In this document: in pieces, positions 50,070-60,100 of the stretch
How the letters are laid out: each line of letters starts with the position of its first letter
Numbering within the stretch: position 1 is the stretch's first letter
Source: Bacteroidota bacterium
GTDB lineage: Bacteria > Bacteroidota > Bacteroidia > AKYH767-A > OLB10
Assembly: GCA_023251535.1 (NCBI GenBank)
Contig: JAHEYP010000002.1
Coordinates: 124,001-188,000, forward strand
Reading direction: 5' to 3'
DNA length: 64,000 nucleotides
Notes under the pieces: generated by a model
Database searches by the model: none
Told to the model about the DNA's origin: nothing
What the model saw: only the letters and a program-made list of their open reading frames with translations
Position numbers and translations under genes: made by a program

Positions 50070-51293
50070 TTAACTTGTGATATCTTTCGCTGCTAACCAA
50101 CCAGTTGTCCATGCATTCTGAAAGTTAAATCCTCCGGTAATGGCATCCACATCGAGTAATTCTCCCGCTGCATAAAGGTTTTTACATTTCTTTAGTTGCA
50201 TAGTCTTAAAATCGATTTCATTCAAATCAATTCCGCCGCAAGTCACAAATTCTTCTTTATTGGTACTTTTTCCTGTGACTTCGTATACCCCTGCCGTTAG
50301 TTCGATAGCTAATTTGCGAAGCGATTGTTTCGGAGCTTCTGCCCAAATTTTATTTTCTAATCCGCATACCTCAACAAGTCGTTGCCAAAAACGTTTGGGA
50401 ATAGATTGATACATATTCGAATTGCCCACAAGCTTTTTTGGTGAAAGTTCTTTTTCGAATGTCAATTCTTCGAAGACCTTATCTTCATGAGTATCTGGTA
50501 GGAAGTTAATTTGAAGTTTGAATTGATAATTCTTTTCAGCCAATACTCTTGCTCCCCATGCCGATACTCTCAAAATTCCCGGTCCACTCATACCCCAATG
50601 AGTAATTAGCACAGGACCAGCAGCACTTAATTTGGTGCTTTGAACTTTTACTGCGGTATTAGCTACAGATAAACCAGCTAAATCTGTAATGCGTTTATCT
50701 TTTATGTTAAATGTAAAAAGTGATGGCACAGGTGAAACAATTTCTACCGCTAACTTTTTAAGTTGTTGCCAAATTTGATCACCGCTACCGGTTGCTAATA
50801 AAACTCTATCGAAATGCATGGGATCGTGATTAGTGAAAGTTAAATTCCATCCGCTTGCACCATTGTCAATAGATGTAAATGTTTCCACACCGCATTTTGT
50901 TTTAACCTTCACCCCTGCATTAATAGCGGATTGCAATAAACACTCAACTATCGTTTCGGATGTATTCGATTCCGGAAACATCCTTCCGTCGGCTTCCGCC
51001 TTTATCTTTACTCCACGCGATTCGAACCATTTTACGGTATCGGAAGGTCCAAACTGCGTAAACGGACCTAAGAGTGCTTTCGATCCTCTGGGATAGTTTA
51101 AAACAAGTAATTTGGGCTCAGAACAAGTATTTGTAACATTACATCGTCCACCTCCCGATACTTTTACTTTCCCAAGTACGCTTGCCGATTTTTCAAAAAG
51201 ATAGACGTCGAATTCCGGACGTTTTTCAGCAACGGCTATGGCCGCAAAAAATCCTGCGGCTCCTCCTCCTATTATGGCAATCTTTGTTGACAT
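50070..51293 (-). CDS. HI0933/YhiN-family FAD-dependent oxidoreductase
   Basis: The 407-residue flavoprotein has N-terminal Rossmann motif IAIIGGGAAGFFAAI, the second family signature KVSGGGRCNVTN, LLATGS, ITHWGMSGPGILRVSAWGA, and a C-terminal AGELLDVDAITGGFNFQNAW that contacts FAD. These match the aminoacetone oxidase/HI0933 family, whose physiological substrate is unclear. No signal peptide. It is preceded by a terminator of the upstream M16 operon, so it is probably transcribed alone. Confidence 0.92.
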   Translation of the reverse strand: MSTKIAIIGGGAAGFFAAIAVAEKRPEFDVYLFEKSASVLGKVKVSGGGRCNVTNTCSEPKLLVLNYPRGSKALLGPFTQFGPSDTVKWFESRGVKIKAEADGRMFPESNTSETIVECLLQSAINAGVKVKTKCGVETFTSIDNGASGWNLTFTNHDPMHFDRVLLATGSGDQIWQQLKKLAVEIVSPVPSLFTFNIKDKRITDLAGLSVANTAVKVQSTKLSAAGPVLITHWGMSGPGILRVSAWGARVLAEKNYQFKLQINFLPDTHEDKVFEELTFEKELSPKKLVGNSNMYQSIPKRFWQRLVEVCGLENKIWAEAPKQSLRKLAIELTAGVYEVTGKSTNKEEFVTCGGIDLNEIDFKTMQLKKCKNLYAAGELLDVDAITGGFNFQNAWTTGWLAAKDITS

Positions 51294-51304
51294 CTCTTTT
51301 AAAA

Positions 51305-51340
51305 AGCAACAGGCGACCTGAATGCAGACCGCCTGTTGCT
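51305..51340 (-). terminator. Intrinsic terminator of the fabG-M16-M16 operon
   Basis: The 11-bp perfect stem AGCAACAGGCG (51305-51315) with CGCCTGTTGCT (51330-51340) is followed on the minus strand by TTTTT. It lies 17 bp after the stop of the last M16 gene and immediately before the flavoprotein start. Confidence 0.88.
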
Positions 51341-51356
51341 CAATTTAATTTAAAGT

Positions 51357-52895
51357 TTACTTAAATGTAGTATTTGAATCGATGATATTGATATTCGACA
51401 CTTTCATCACGTAATTCTGAACCAACTTATCTTCATTTAAAATTTCAGGGGTCAATACTCCTTTTAGGACATTACTGTAGCTCATTGGTGAATCCAAATT
51501 ATCGCGCAGACTTCTAGCTAAAGGAACTGCTTCCGATTTGTCGGTAATAATAGCAATGAACATGTTTTTTGTTTGCCAGTATTTAGCCATAGCAGTATTT
51601 ACTTGTTCTACTGTTAAATTACCTAATAATACATCAGCTTCTTTTAACCAGTCCTTGCGACCATAGAATTTACTATCCAGTAAATATCCTAATTGTTGTT
51701 CAGGAGTTTGTGCATATAGTTTCATATATGAACGAAGGAATGTACGTGTCAATTCAAAATCTTCCTTGTTTATTCCTGTTGTAATCATTTGTCCCATCTC
51801 ACGAAGTGCCATTCTGATTGCAAAATGAGCATGACCGATTTCAATATCTTTCAATTCAGGATATTGTCCTTTTAAGCCCTTTGCAGTTTGAACGGGACGT
51901 AACCAAATTGAGAAATAGTTGCTTGAACGTGGGAAGCCGGGACGAGGTAACATATTTCCTCCTCCGTTATTATACCATTCGATATAAGTATAGTCACCAT
52001 AATTCATAGAACGTTGCTCACGAATTTTCTGATACAAACGAGAATATGATTTACGGTGTTCACCCAACCATGAATTAGCTACCATTAATGCAGCGAAATC
52101 ATCGTTAGCACGAGTAAGATCCATTGGGAAACCCGCAAATATTGCCGATCCTAAAGCATTGTCTTTAGCAACTATTTCAACTTCGAAACTATTGGGTTGA
52201 CGTCCTTTTCCAGGTTGTGGAATTGCTGATGCAGCTGCAGGAAGTTTGCTAAAGTCAGACTTAATTTGACTAAGAAATTCAGATGAATAATTTCCGGCAA
52301 TACCAATCGTCAAATTAGCATTTCCAAAGAAATTATGATAGTGTTGCTTAACGTCATCAAGATGAATAGCCTCTACTCCCGAAACAGTTCCTTGAACTAA
52401 ATGCTGCATATTGGTACCTCTAAATAGTAGATCCTCAAGATACTTTTTGCTATACTCTTCATCAGATGATGAACGAATAACTTCCGATACATAGTTTAAT
52501 TGATTTGAACGAATTCTGTTGAAATCATCTTCAGCAAAACGCGGACTAATAAACAAATCAAGAATGATAGGATAAAAATCATTTAGATGATCCTTATGAA
52601 CTTCAAATGTAAATATAGATACTTGTTTATCCACAGAAACACTCATCGATGCTGCCCAAGGATAAATCTTGTCTTGAATTTCAGAACTAGTTAATATGGT
52701 AGTTCCACCCTCTGCAATCATGTCTGCAGTCATACTAGTGATACCTTCTTTGCCTTTCACATCGCAAATAGAACCGTTTTTAAACATTAACTTCAAAACG
52801 ATAATATCCGATTTTGGTAATTTCAATTCCACAACATCAGCGCCTAAGCTAATAGTTGTAATTAACAGGAATATATATAAGAATAATTTCTTCAT
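51357..52895 (-). CDS. M16-family peptidase homologue, catalytically inactive subunit
   Basis: This secreted or periplasmic 512-residue protein (signal peptide LFLYIFLLITTISLG) has the M16 domain pattern: LKLMFKNGSICDVKGKEGIT, FRGTNMQHLVQGTVSGVEAI and LTIGIAGNYSSEF. Where active M16 proteins carry HxxEH, this one reads GKEGITSMTADMIAEGG with no His/Glu pair. It would therefore be the structural partner of the next gene upstream, which has an intact motif, as in other paired M16 proteases. The genes are 11 bp apart. Presumed role: peptide breakdown in the periplasm. Confidence 0.9.
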   Translation of the reverse strand: MKKLFLYIFLLITTISLGADVVELKLPKSDIIVLKLMFKNGSICDVKGKEGITSMTADMIAEGGTTILTSSEIQDKIYPWAASMSVSVDKQVSIFTFEVHKDHLNDFYPIILDLFISPRFAEDDFNRIRSNQLNYVSEVIRSSSDEEYSKKYLEDLLFRGTNMQHLVQGTVSGVEAIHLDDVKQHYHNFFGNANLTIGIAGNYSSEFLSQIKSDFSKLPAAASAIPQPGKGRQPNSFEVEIVAKDNALGSAIFAGFPMDLTRANDDFAALMVANSWLGEHRKSYSRLYQKIREQRSMNYGDYTYIEWYNNGGGNMLPRPGFPRSSNYFSIWLRPVQTAKGLKGQYPELKDIEIGHAHFAIRMALREMGQMITTGINKEDFELTRTFLRSYMKLYAQTPEQQLGYLLDSKFYGRKDWLKEADVLLGNLTVEQVNTAMAKYWQTKNMFIAIITDKSEAVPLARSLRDNLDSPMSYSNVLKGVLTPEILNEDKLVQNYVMKVSNINIIDSNTTFK

Positions 52896-52906
52896 CTTGT
52901 GGCTTT

Positions 52907-54265
52907 TTATTTAATTGGACAATTGTCAGAATCAGATATAGTTGCAATAGTTAATCCTGATGAAACATAATACTTTTTAGCTACTTCCATGATGTCGTTT
53001 GGTGTAATTTTCTCATACATCTCGTAAGCTTTATTGATTGATTCAGGATCTCCTGTAACCCAAACATATCCTGCAAGAGCTTCAGCTATACTTGTAGGAC
53101 TATCCATTCCCATTGCAAAACTATATTTGAATCGCATTTTAGCTTCATCTAATACATCTTGCGATACAGGAGTAGTCTTCATTTTTTCAATTTCCTTCAT
53201 GATTTCATCTTTCACATATTGCATATCTTTTGCATCAACTAATGAAGCATAAATCTGACTTAAATATGGATCTCTCGAATTCGTAGCATTTCCATTGATA
53301 CCTCTTACTTTTTGTTCTTCAATAACAAGCTTTTTATACAAAGCCGACTTTTCTGAAAACATTAAAGCATTTAATAAATCTAAAGCATGCATATCAATTT
53401 TAGTTGCATCGTATGCAGGAGCTTTGTAGTTTAATGAAACCAATGGTGGGAAATTCGCCATTTTAACATGAGCGTAGCGTGTTTCTTTTTGTACAGGCTC
53501 TGCCGGAACAGTGTTTACATAGCTACCATGTTTCCAATTGCCAAAATATTTTGTAGCTAAACTATTCACTAGATCACTAGTAACATCTCCAACAACAATA
53601 ATAGTCGCATACTCCGGACGATAGAACTTATTGAAAAACTCTAATGAAAAATCGTATTGGTTAGGCATATCAACTACATCCTTAAAGAAGCCCATTGTTG
53701 TGTGCTTATAAGTATGTTTCTCGAATGCTACTTCATTCATTTTTTCATCTAATTGCTCATACGGACTTGCCGAGTTCTTAGTGTACTCTCCTTTAACAGC
53801 TCCTGCTTCCGTTTTGAAATCTTGTACAGAATATTTCAAGTTCATGAAACGATCTGATTCTAATTCAAACATTTTATCTAACATTGAAGCATTTCCTGTC
53901 ATGTGATATACAGTACGATCTAATGATGTATTAGCATTCGCACTTGCTCCTGTCGATTTTAACGCATCGCTATATGCCTCTTTCGGATATTTCTCTGTTC
54001 CTCTAAACATCATATGTTCGAAGAAGTGAGCGAATCCAGTTCTTCCATTATCAATTTCGTCGCGCGAACCAACTCGCATAACGATGTAAAATGCAGCTAA
54101 TCCTGGACTATCATAAGGAACAGTAACTACATTTAATCCGTTAGGCAACTGTTGTTGCTGAATCGGATAAGGAAGTATTTTTTTAGGCGCGGGATCATTA
54201 TTACCGGCCATCATAACTGACGATACCATCACAAATGACAGCATCATAACTATAATTTTTTTCAT
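52907..54265 (-). CDS. M16-family zinc metallopeptidase (active subunit)
   Basis: The 452-residue insulinase-type peptidase has a signal peptide (MMLSFVMVSSVMMAG) and the inverted zinc motif in GFAHFFEHMMFRGTEKYP (HxxEH), followed by the distal Glu region ELESDRFMNLKYS. Further domain signs are VVVGDVTSDLV-like and MRFKYSFAMGMDSPTS. It acts on peptides in the periplasm or on the cell surface. It pairs with the inactive M16 gene 11 bp downstream and follows fabG by 28 bp, an odd mix of functions on one transcript. Confidence 0.93.
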   Translation of the reverse strand: MKKIIVMMLSFVMVSSVMMAGNNDPAPKKILPYPIQQQQLPNGLNVVTVPYDSPGLAAFYIVMRVGSRDEIDNGRTGFAHFFEHMMFRGTEKYPKEAYSDALKSTGASANANTSLDRTVYHMTGNASMLDKMFELESDRFMNLKYSVQDFKTEAGAVKGEYTKNSASPYEQLDEKMNEVAFEKHTYKHTTMGFFKDVVDMPNQYDFSLEFFNKFYRPEYATIIVVGDVTSDLVNSLATKYFGNWKHGSYVNTVPAEPVQKETRYAHVKMANFPPLVSLNYKAPAYDATKIDMHALDLLNALMFSEKSALYKKLVIEEQKVRGINGNATNSRDPYLSQIYASLVDAKDMQYVKDEIMKEIEKMKTTPVSQDVLDEAKMRFKYSFAMGMDSPTSIAEALAGYVWVTGDPESINKAYEMYEKITPNDIMEVAKKYYVSSGLTIATISDSDNCPIK

Positions 54266-54293
54266 GGTTGATTGTATAAAGAAGAGTGAAAGA

Positions 54294-55040
54294 CTATGTT
54301 AACATTCCGCCATCAACATTGATGGTTTGTCCGGTGATATACGACGACATTTCGCTGCCTAAGAAAATACATAACTGCGCAATATCTTCAGGAGTACCTC
54401 CGCGCTTCAAAGGAATTTGTTCTCTCCATTGTTTTACGGTTTCTTCGTTTAATACTCCTGTCATTTCCGTTTCTATGAAGCCCGGAGCAATGGCGTTACA
54501 ACGAATATTTCGTGAGCCAAGCTCTAACGCGATAGATTTAGTAAATCCGATAATTCCCGCTTTTGAAGCTGCATAATTCGCTTGACCGGCATTACCTTTT
54601 ACCCCTACTACCGATGAAATATTAATAATACTTCCTTTTCGTTGTTTCAACATTGGTTTTTGGCATGCTTTTGTCACGTTAAAAACCGACTTCAGATTCG
54701 TTCTGATGACTTCATCAAACTGTTCTTCAGTCATTCTCATCAATAAATTATCGCGAGTAATACCAGCATTATTCACCACGATATCTAATGATCCGAATTC
54801 CATAACTACCCCTGTAACAAGGTCTTCAGCCGCTTTAAAGTCGGAAGCATCCGATTTAAATCCTTTGGCCTTTACTCCAAGTGCTTGTAATTCAGCCTCT
54901 AACGCTGCTGCTTTGTCGGGCGATGATAAATAAGTGAATGCAATATTTGCACCTTGCTTAGCCATTTCGATAGCGATTCCGCGACCGATTCCTCTTGAAG
55001 CACCTGTTACCAAGGCGTTTTTACCTTCTAATAATTTCAT
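54294..55040 (-). CDS. fabG: 3-oxoacyl-[acyl-carrier-protein] reductase
   Basis: FabG reduces 3-ketoacyl-ACP with NADPH in fatty-acid elongation. The 248-residue SDR has the cofactor motif GASRGIGRGIA, NNAGITRDNLLMRM, and the Ser-Tyr-Lys triad in NISSVVG ... NYAASKAG, with the closing IAPGFIETEMT and YITGQTINVDGGM. The length is exactly typical. It heads the operon with the two M16 genes. Another SDR function is possible but the NAGITRD and VDGGM motifs favour FabG. Confidence 0.93.
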   Translation of the reverse strand: MKLLEGKNALVTGASRGIGRGIAIEMAKQGANIAFTYLSSPDKAAALEAELQALGVKAKGFKSDASDFKAAEDLVTGVVMEFGSLDIVVNNAGITRDNLLMRMTEEQFDEVIRTNLKSVFNVTKACQKPMLKQRKGSIINISSVVGVKGNAGQANYAASKAGIIGFTKSIALELGSRNIRCNAIAPGFIETEMTGVLNEETVKQWREQIPLKRGGTPEDIAQLCIFLGSEMSSYITGQTINVDGGMLT

Positions 55041-55051
55041 GATAAATGATA

Positions 55052-55083
55052 TTTGCTTGATTGGTTGGTTTCGATTTACTTTG
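55052..55083 (+). promoter_or_regulatory. Sigma-A-like promoter of the beta-barrel gene
   Basis: TTTG (55052-55055), 20-bp spacing, and TTACTTTG (55076-55083, one mismatch to TAnnTTTG). It lies on top of the longest frame's TTG start at 55053, so translation should start at ATG 55113. Confidence 0.65.
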
Positions 55084-55112
55084 CCAAAGATAACGATCTA
55101 AATAAACCCCCT

Positions 55113-55880
55113 ATGAAAAAAACATTATTAGCATTAATTCTTGCTTGCGGAGCATTTTCAGTACAAGCACAAGATGCAATGCGTATCGGCGTAAAAGGAT
55201 CATTCAATTCAACTTGGATGTTCAATAACAATGTATCGGATGTAGGTCCTTCACTGGATTATGCATCTTCTTTTGGTAGTTCTTTTGGAGCTCAATTTAT
55301 TTACAATTGGTCTGAAAGCTACGGAGTGAATGTGGAATTACTATACACAGGATTCAATCAGAAATATGACCTTAACATAGGTACCGAAAATAATCCAATT
55401 AATTTCGTTGTTGAGGACAATATTAAATATCTTGATATTCCTGTTTTATTCAGAATGTCTTCTCCTAAAGGACCTTATTTTGAAATTGGACCTCAAGCTT
55501 CATTATTAATGGGAGCTAAAGAATCATTTACAGGTGAAACTACTTCTGCTGCTGATTATTCTGACAGAGATTTTAAAGATGATTTCAAAGGATTTGGATT
55601 ATCAGGAATTTTAGGATTTGGTGTGGATATTAAATTAGATGACAATTTATTCCTAAACACTGGATTACGTTTCGGTTATACTTTCACAGATGCTACAACT
55701 GAATATACAGAAGCGGAATTAGACCAATTATCTTCTAAAAACCCTAGTGCTGTAAGTTTAAATGCAGGGTTTAATCACTATTCTACTGAAGTTGATAAAA
55801 ACAAACAACCAATCTTCGACTACCAAAAATCTAGTCGCGCTTGGGGTGGATTAAACTTAGGATTACAATTCCAATTCTAA
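55113..55880 (+). CDS. Outer-membrane beta-barrel protein (PorT/OMP_b-brl_2-like)
   Basis: With start ATG 55113 the protein is 255 residues: signal peptide (MKKTLLALILACGAFSVQAQ), then alternating aromatic/polar strands typical of small outer-membrane barrels (IGVKGSFNSTWMF, GAQFIYNWSESYGVNVELLY, FEIGPQASLLMGA, GLSGILGFGVDIKL) and a C-terminal aromatic ending LGLQFQF. The family is common in Bacteroidota; function is unknown. The frame begins at TTG 55053, but that overlaps the promoter and yields no signal peptide. A terminator follows the stop. Confidence 0.9.
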   Translation: MKKTLLALILACGAFSVQAQDAMRIGVKGSFNSTWMFNNNVSDVGPSLDYASSFGSSFGAQFIYNWSESYGVNVELLYTGFNQKYDLNIGTENNPINFVVEDNIKYLDIPVLFRMSSPKGPYFEIGPQASLLMGAKESFTGETTSAADYSDRDFKDDFKGFGLSGILGFGVDIKLDDNLFLNTGLRFGYTFTDATTEYTEAELDQLSSKNPSAVSLNAGFNHYSTEVDKNKQPIFDYQKSSRAWGGLNLGLQFQF

Positions 55881-55900
55881 AAATTAATTCTATTAATATT

Positions 55901-55935
55901 AAAAAGGGCTATCGAAAGGTAGTCCTTTTTTTTGG
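55901..55935 (+). terminator. Terminator of the beta-barrel gene
   Basis: Stem AAAAAGGGCTA (55901-55911) with TAGTCCTTTTT (55920-55930; one G-T pair) and an 8-nt loop, then a T run. It is 20 bp after the stop codon. Confidence 0.8.
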
Positions 55936-55937
55936 AG

Positions 55938-55985
55938 CAATGACTGAATGAATGACTGAGTGATTGAATGATTGAATGACTGAGT
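55938..55985. repeat. Short ACTGAATGAATGACTG-type repeat
   Basis: The ~48-bp stretch is built from repeated GAATGA and GACTGA(A/G)TG words and resembles the body of the 96-bp units at 39352-39735. It suggests a dispersed family of intergenic repeats in this genome. Confidence 0.6.
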
Positions 55986-56070
55986 GTAATCTAAGGTCCG
56001 ATTGGAGTTCCTTCTTGTGTCTAATGCCTTTAGTCTTTTGCCTTTAGCCTTCAATATTATTTTTACAAAA

Positions 56071-56104
56071 AAAAGGATAACCTCCTTCCGAAGATTATCC
56101 TTTT
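56071..56104. terminator. Bidirectional terminator between the barrel gene and sucD
   Basis: The 10-bp perfect stem AAAAGGATAA (56071-56080) with TTATCCTTTT (56095-56104). On the minus strand it is followed by eight T, so it would end sucD transcription 23 bp after its stop codon. Confidence 0.85.
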
Positions 56105-56126
56105 AGAAATTCTATATATTCAGCTA

Positions 56127-57011
56127 TTACGCCGATACTTTTCCTAATACTTGAGCAATTGTTGCTCCAATCATTGCTGGTGAATCAACTACGTTAATTC
56201 CACACTCACGCATAATTTTCATTTTTGCTGCAGCTGTATCATCAGCTCCTCCTACAATCGCTCCCGCGTGACCCATACGGCGTCCTGCAGGTGCAGTTTG
56301 TCCAGCGATGAATCCTACAACCGGCTTCTTATTTCCTGTTGCTTTGATCCAATTTGCCGCTTCAGCTTCTAATCCTCCGCCAATCTCACCAATCATGATG
56401 ATTGCATCCGTCTCAGGATCATTCATGAATAATTCAACCGCTTCGCGTGTTGTTGTTCCGATAATCGGGTCACCACCAATTCCGATAGCTGTAGAAACTC
56501 CTAATCCTGCTTTCGCTACTTGATCTGCTGCTTCATACGTTAATGTACCTGATTTAGAAACGATTCCAATACGACCTTGCTTAAATACGAAACCTGGCAT
56601 GATACCAACTTTCGCTTCACCTGGAGTAATTACTCCTGGACAATTTGGTCCGATTAAACGGCAATCGCGTCCTTTTAAATATTCTTTTACCGTGATCATA
56701 TCACGAGTAGGAATTCCTTCTGTAATGCAAATGATAATTTTGATTCCAGCCTCTGCAGCTTCCATAATCGCATCCGCAGCAAAAGCAGGGGGAACGAAAA
56801 TGATAGAAACATTCGCTCCTGCTAACTTAACAGCATCGGCAACAGTGTTAAAAACTGGCTTGTCAAGGTGAGTCGATCCACCTTTTCCTGGAGTAACCCC
56901 TCCTACTAAATTGGTTCCGTACTCAATCATTTGAGTAGCATGAAACGTTCCTTCGTTTCCTGTGAAGCCTTGTACAATAACTCGGCTGTCTTTATTTACT
57001 AATACGCTCAT
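56127..57011 (-). CDS. sucD: Succinyl-CoA ligase, alpha subunit
   Basis: SucD forms the CoA-binding and phospho-His half of succinyl-CoA synthetase in the TCA cycle. The 294 residues contain [51 protein letters not shown] and the phospho-His in [11 protein letters not shown]. The usual length is ~290. sucC is not adjacent. The divergent neighbour is icmF, and the 185-bp gap carries TAnnTTTG elements on both strands. Together they link B12-dependent acyl-CoA chemistry to succinate metabolism, though they are not one operon. Confidence 0.96.
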   Translation of the reverse strand: MSVLVNKDSRVIVQGFTGNEGTFHATQMIEYGTNLVGGVTPGKGGSTHLDKPVFNTVADAVKLAGANVSIIFVPPAFAADAIMEAAEAGIKIIICITEGIPTRDMITVKEYLKGRDCRLIGPNCPGVITPGEAKVGIMPGFVFKQGRIGIVSKSGTLTYEAADQVAKAGLGVSTAIGIGGDPIIGTTTREAVELFMNDPETDAIIMIGEIGGGLEAEAANWIKATGNKKPVVGFIAGQTAPAGRRMGHAGAIVGGADDTAAAKMKIMRECGINVVDSPAMIGATIAQVLGKVSA

Positions 57012-57030
57012 AGTGCTATTTTAAGAGCTG

Positions 57031-57038
57031 CAAATTTA
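57031..57038 (-). promoter_or_regulatory. TAnnTTTG promoter element of sucD
   Basis: TAAATTTG on the minus strand lies 19 bp before the sucD ATG. The -33 box is weak at the expected distance. Confidence 0.55.
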
Positions 57039-57164
57039 TAAAAAATCGTGATGCAAGCGTTATATCCGAACTTATCATTCTTTACTTCTGAAAATATTTT
57101 TGAACAATCGCTAAAGAACCTTCCTAGATACCACTTTTTCGACCTTTTACTAGTCATGTTTTAC

Positions 57165-57172
57165 TATTTTTG
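57165..57172 (+). promoter_or_regulatory. TAnnTTTG promoter element of icmF
   Basis: TATTTTTG overlaps the in-frame TTG at 57170, excluding that start. ATG 57197 lies 24 bp downstream, leaving a short leader. No cobalamin riboswitch-like structure could fit in this leader. Confidence 0.6.
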
Positions 57173-57196
57173 CAGGTCTTAGTTAGAAAGAACATT

Positions 57197-60100
57197 ATGA
57201 ATAACCCCGCTCCATATCAGCCTCTTAATAAAATTCGTATCGTTACAGCCGCTTCTTTGTTCGACGGACACGATGCTTCTATCAATATCATGCGCCGTAT
57301 CATGCAAAGCAGTGGTGCCGAGGTTATTCACCTCGGACACGATCGTAGCGTGCAGGAAGTGGTGAATTGTGCTATTGAGGAAGATGCTAACGCAATTGCC
57401 ATGACTTCTTACCAAGGTGGTCATATTGAGTACTTTAAGTATATGTACGACTTATTGAAGGAACGCGGTTGTTCGCATATCCGCATTTTTGGCGGTGGCG
57501 GTGGGACTATCCTTCCCGAGGAAATTAAGGAGTTGATGGACTACGGTATTACCCGTATTTACCATCCCGATGATGGCCGTTCTATGGGATTGCAAGGTAT
57601 GATTAACGATATGTTGCAGAAATGCGACTTCCCTACTGGACAAAATCTGAATGGTGAGGTGAAGAAAATCGGGACTAAAAATCATTATGCCATTGCCCGA
57701 TTAATTTCTGCTGCAGAGAATAATCACGATGAATTTGCGAAGCATTACGATGAAATTAAAAAGGCGGCTTCTGCTTCCAATGCTGCGATCTTGGGAATCA
57801 CAGGAACCGGCGGAGCAGGAAAGTCTTCTTTAGTAGATGAATTGGTGCGTCGTTTTATTATCGATTTCAAGGATAAAACCATTGCTATTATCTCCGTTGA
57901 TCCGTCGAAGCGTAAAACAGGTGGAGCTTTATTAGGTGATCGTATTCGCATGAACGCAATCAATAATGATCGCGTGTATATGCGTTCGCTAGCCACTCGT
58001 CAGAGTAATTTGGCGCTTTCGAAGTATGTGCAAGAGGCTTTAGATGTGGTGAAGGCTGCAGGATTTGATTTAATCGTTCTTGAGACTTCCGGCATCGGAC
58101 AAAGTGATACAGAAATTACGGAGCATAGCGATATGAGTTTATATGTAATGACACCGGAGTACGGTGCCGCTACGCAATTGGAAAAAATCGATATGCTTGA
58201 TTTTGCCAACATTATTGCGCTCAACAAATTCGATAAACGCGGAGCATTGGATGCATTGCGTGATGTAAAAAAACAATTCAAACGTAATCATCAACTATGG
58301 GAAACCGATGATGATGCGCTTCCTGTTTTCGGGACTATCGCTTCTCAATTTAATGATCCCGGAATGAATCGCTTGTACAAAGCGATAATGGATCATCTTG
58401 ATAAAAACACCAAAGCGGGATTAAAATCCGATTTCCATATCTCTGATGAAATGTCAGAGAAGATTTATATCATCCCTCCTCATCGTACGCGTTACCTCAG
58501 CGAAATTTCTGAGAATAATCGCGCCTACGATAAATGGGCAAAAGATCAGTCGGCGGTTGCGCAGAAATTGTTTGGAATTAAACAAGCAATGGATGCAATT
58601 GAAAGTATCGATGTTCAGCAGAAAAGTATTGCTATCGAGACGTTGAAATCTGCTTATGCCGAATGGGAATTGCGACTCGATGGAACGAATCGTAAAATGA
58701 TTGAACAGTTCCCTCAAAAAATGCAAGCTTACAAAGAAGATTATTACATCTTCAAAGTGCGTGATAAGGAAATTAAAATCAAGACGTATTATGAGTCGCT
58801 TTCTAAATCACGTATTCCTAAAGTTTCTACTCCTCGCTACGAATCATGGGGAGATCAGTTGAAGTGGATGCTTCAGGAAAATGTCCCTGGAGAGTTCCCT
58901 TATACTGCAGGTGTATTCCCTTTCAAACGCGAAGGTGAAGATCCAACACGTATGTTTGCTGGTGAAGGCGGGCCCGAAAGAACGAATCGTCGCTTCCATT
59001 ATGTGTCGCTGGGAATGCCTGCGCATCGCTTGAGTACTGCATTCGATTCAGTTACTTTATACGGACATGATCCTGAATATCGTCCCGATATTTATGGTAA
59101 AATCGGTAATTCAGGCGTAAGCATTTGTTGTTTAGATGATGCGAAGAAATTGTACAGCGGATTTAATCTGGCTGACCCAAAGACATCAGTAAGTATGACC
59201 ATCAATGGTCCTGCAGCAATGTTAACCGGCTTTTTCATGAATGCCGCTATCGATCAGCAATGTGAGATTTACATCAAACAGCAAGGAATGGAAGAACTCA
59301 TCAATGAAAAAATTGATGAAATCTACAAGAAGAAAAATGCTGAACGTCCCGATTATAATGGTCCGTTGCCACAAGGTAACGACGGATTAGGATTAATGCT
59401 TTTGGGAGTTACTGGCGATCAAGTATTACCACTTGAAGTTTATAATAAAATAAAGATTGACACAGTTGCTCAAGTTAGAGGAACAGTGCAAGCCGATATC
59501 TTGAAAGAAGATCAAGCACAGAACACTTGTATTTTCAGTACTGAATTTGCATTGCGTTTGATGGGTGATATGCAAGATCATTTCATCAAGAATAAAATTC
59601 GTAATTTCTATTCAGTATCTATTTCGGGATATCATATCGCCGAGGCTGGAGCTAATCCGATAACTCAGTTAGCATTCACATTAGCTAACGGATTTACATA
59701 TGTTGAATACTATGTAAGTCGCGGAATGGATATCAATGCTTTTGCGCCGAATTTAAGTTTCTTCTTCAGCAACGGAATCGATCCAGAATATTCGGTTATT
59801 GGACGCGTAGCGCGAAGAATTTGGGCGAAAGCAATGAAGAATAAGTACAATGCGAATGAAAGAAGTCAGATGTTGAAATACCATATTCAAACATCGGGAC
59901 GATCGTTGCATGCGCAGGAAATCGACTTCAACGATATTCGAACTACACTACAAGCTTTATATGCGATTTACGATAACTGTAATTCGTTACATACAAATGC
60001 ATACGATGAAGCCATTACTACTCCTACTGAAGAATCAGTAAGAAGAGCGATGGCGATTCAGTTAATCATTAACCGTGAGTTAGGATTAGCGAAAAATGAA

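Noticed and set aside
51357-52895. Pseudogene call because HxxEH is missing
   Set aside because: The frame is complete with a signal peptide, and inactive M16 partners next to an active one are a known arrangement.
57012-57196. Cobalamin riboswitch before icmF
   Set aside because: The gap is short, carries two promoter elements, and the leader after the icmF promoter is only ~20 nt.
58446-58726. Several 60-90-codon ORFs within icmF on both strands
   Set aside because: They lie in other frames of a well-supported 1126-residue enzyme and show no domain or start signals.
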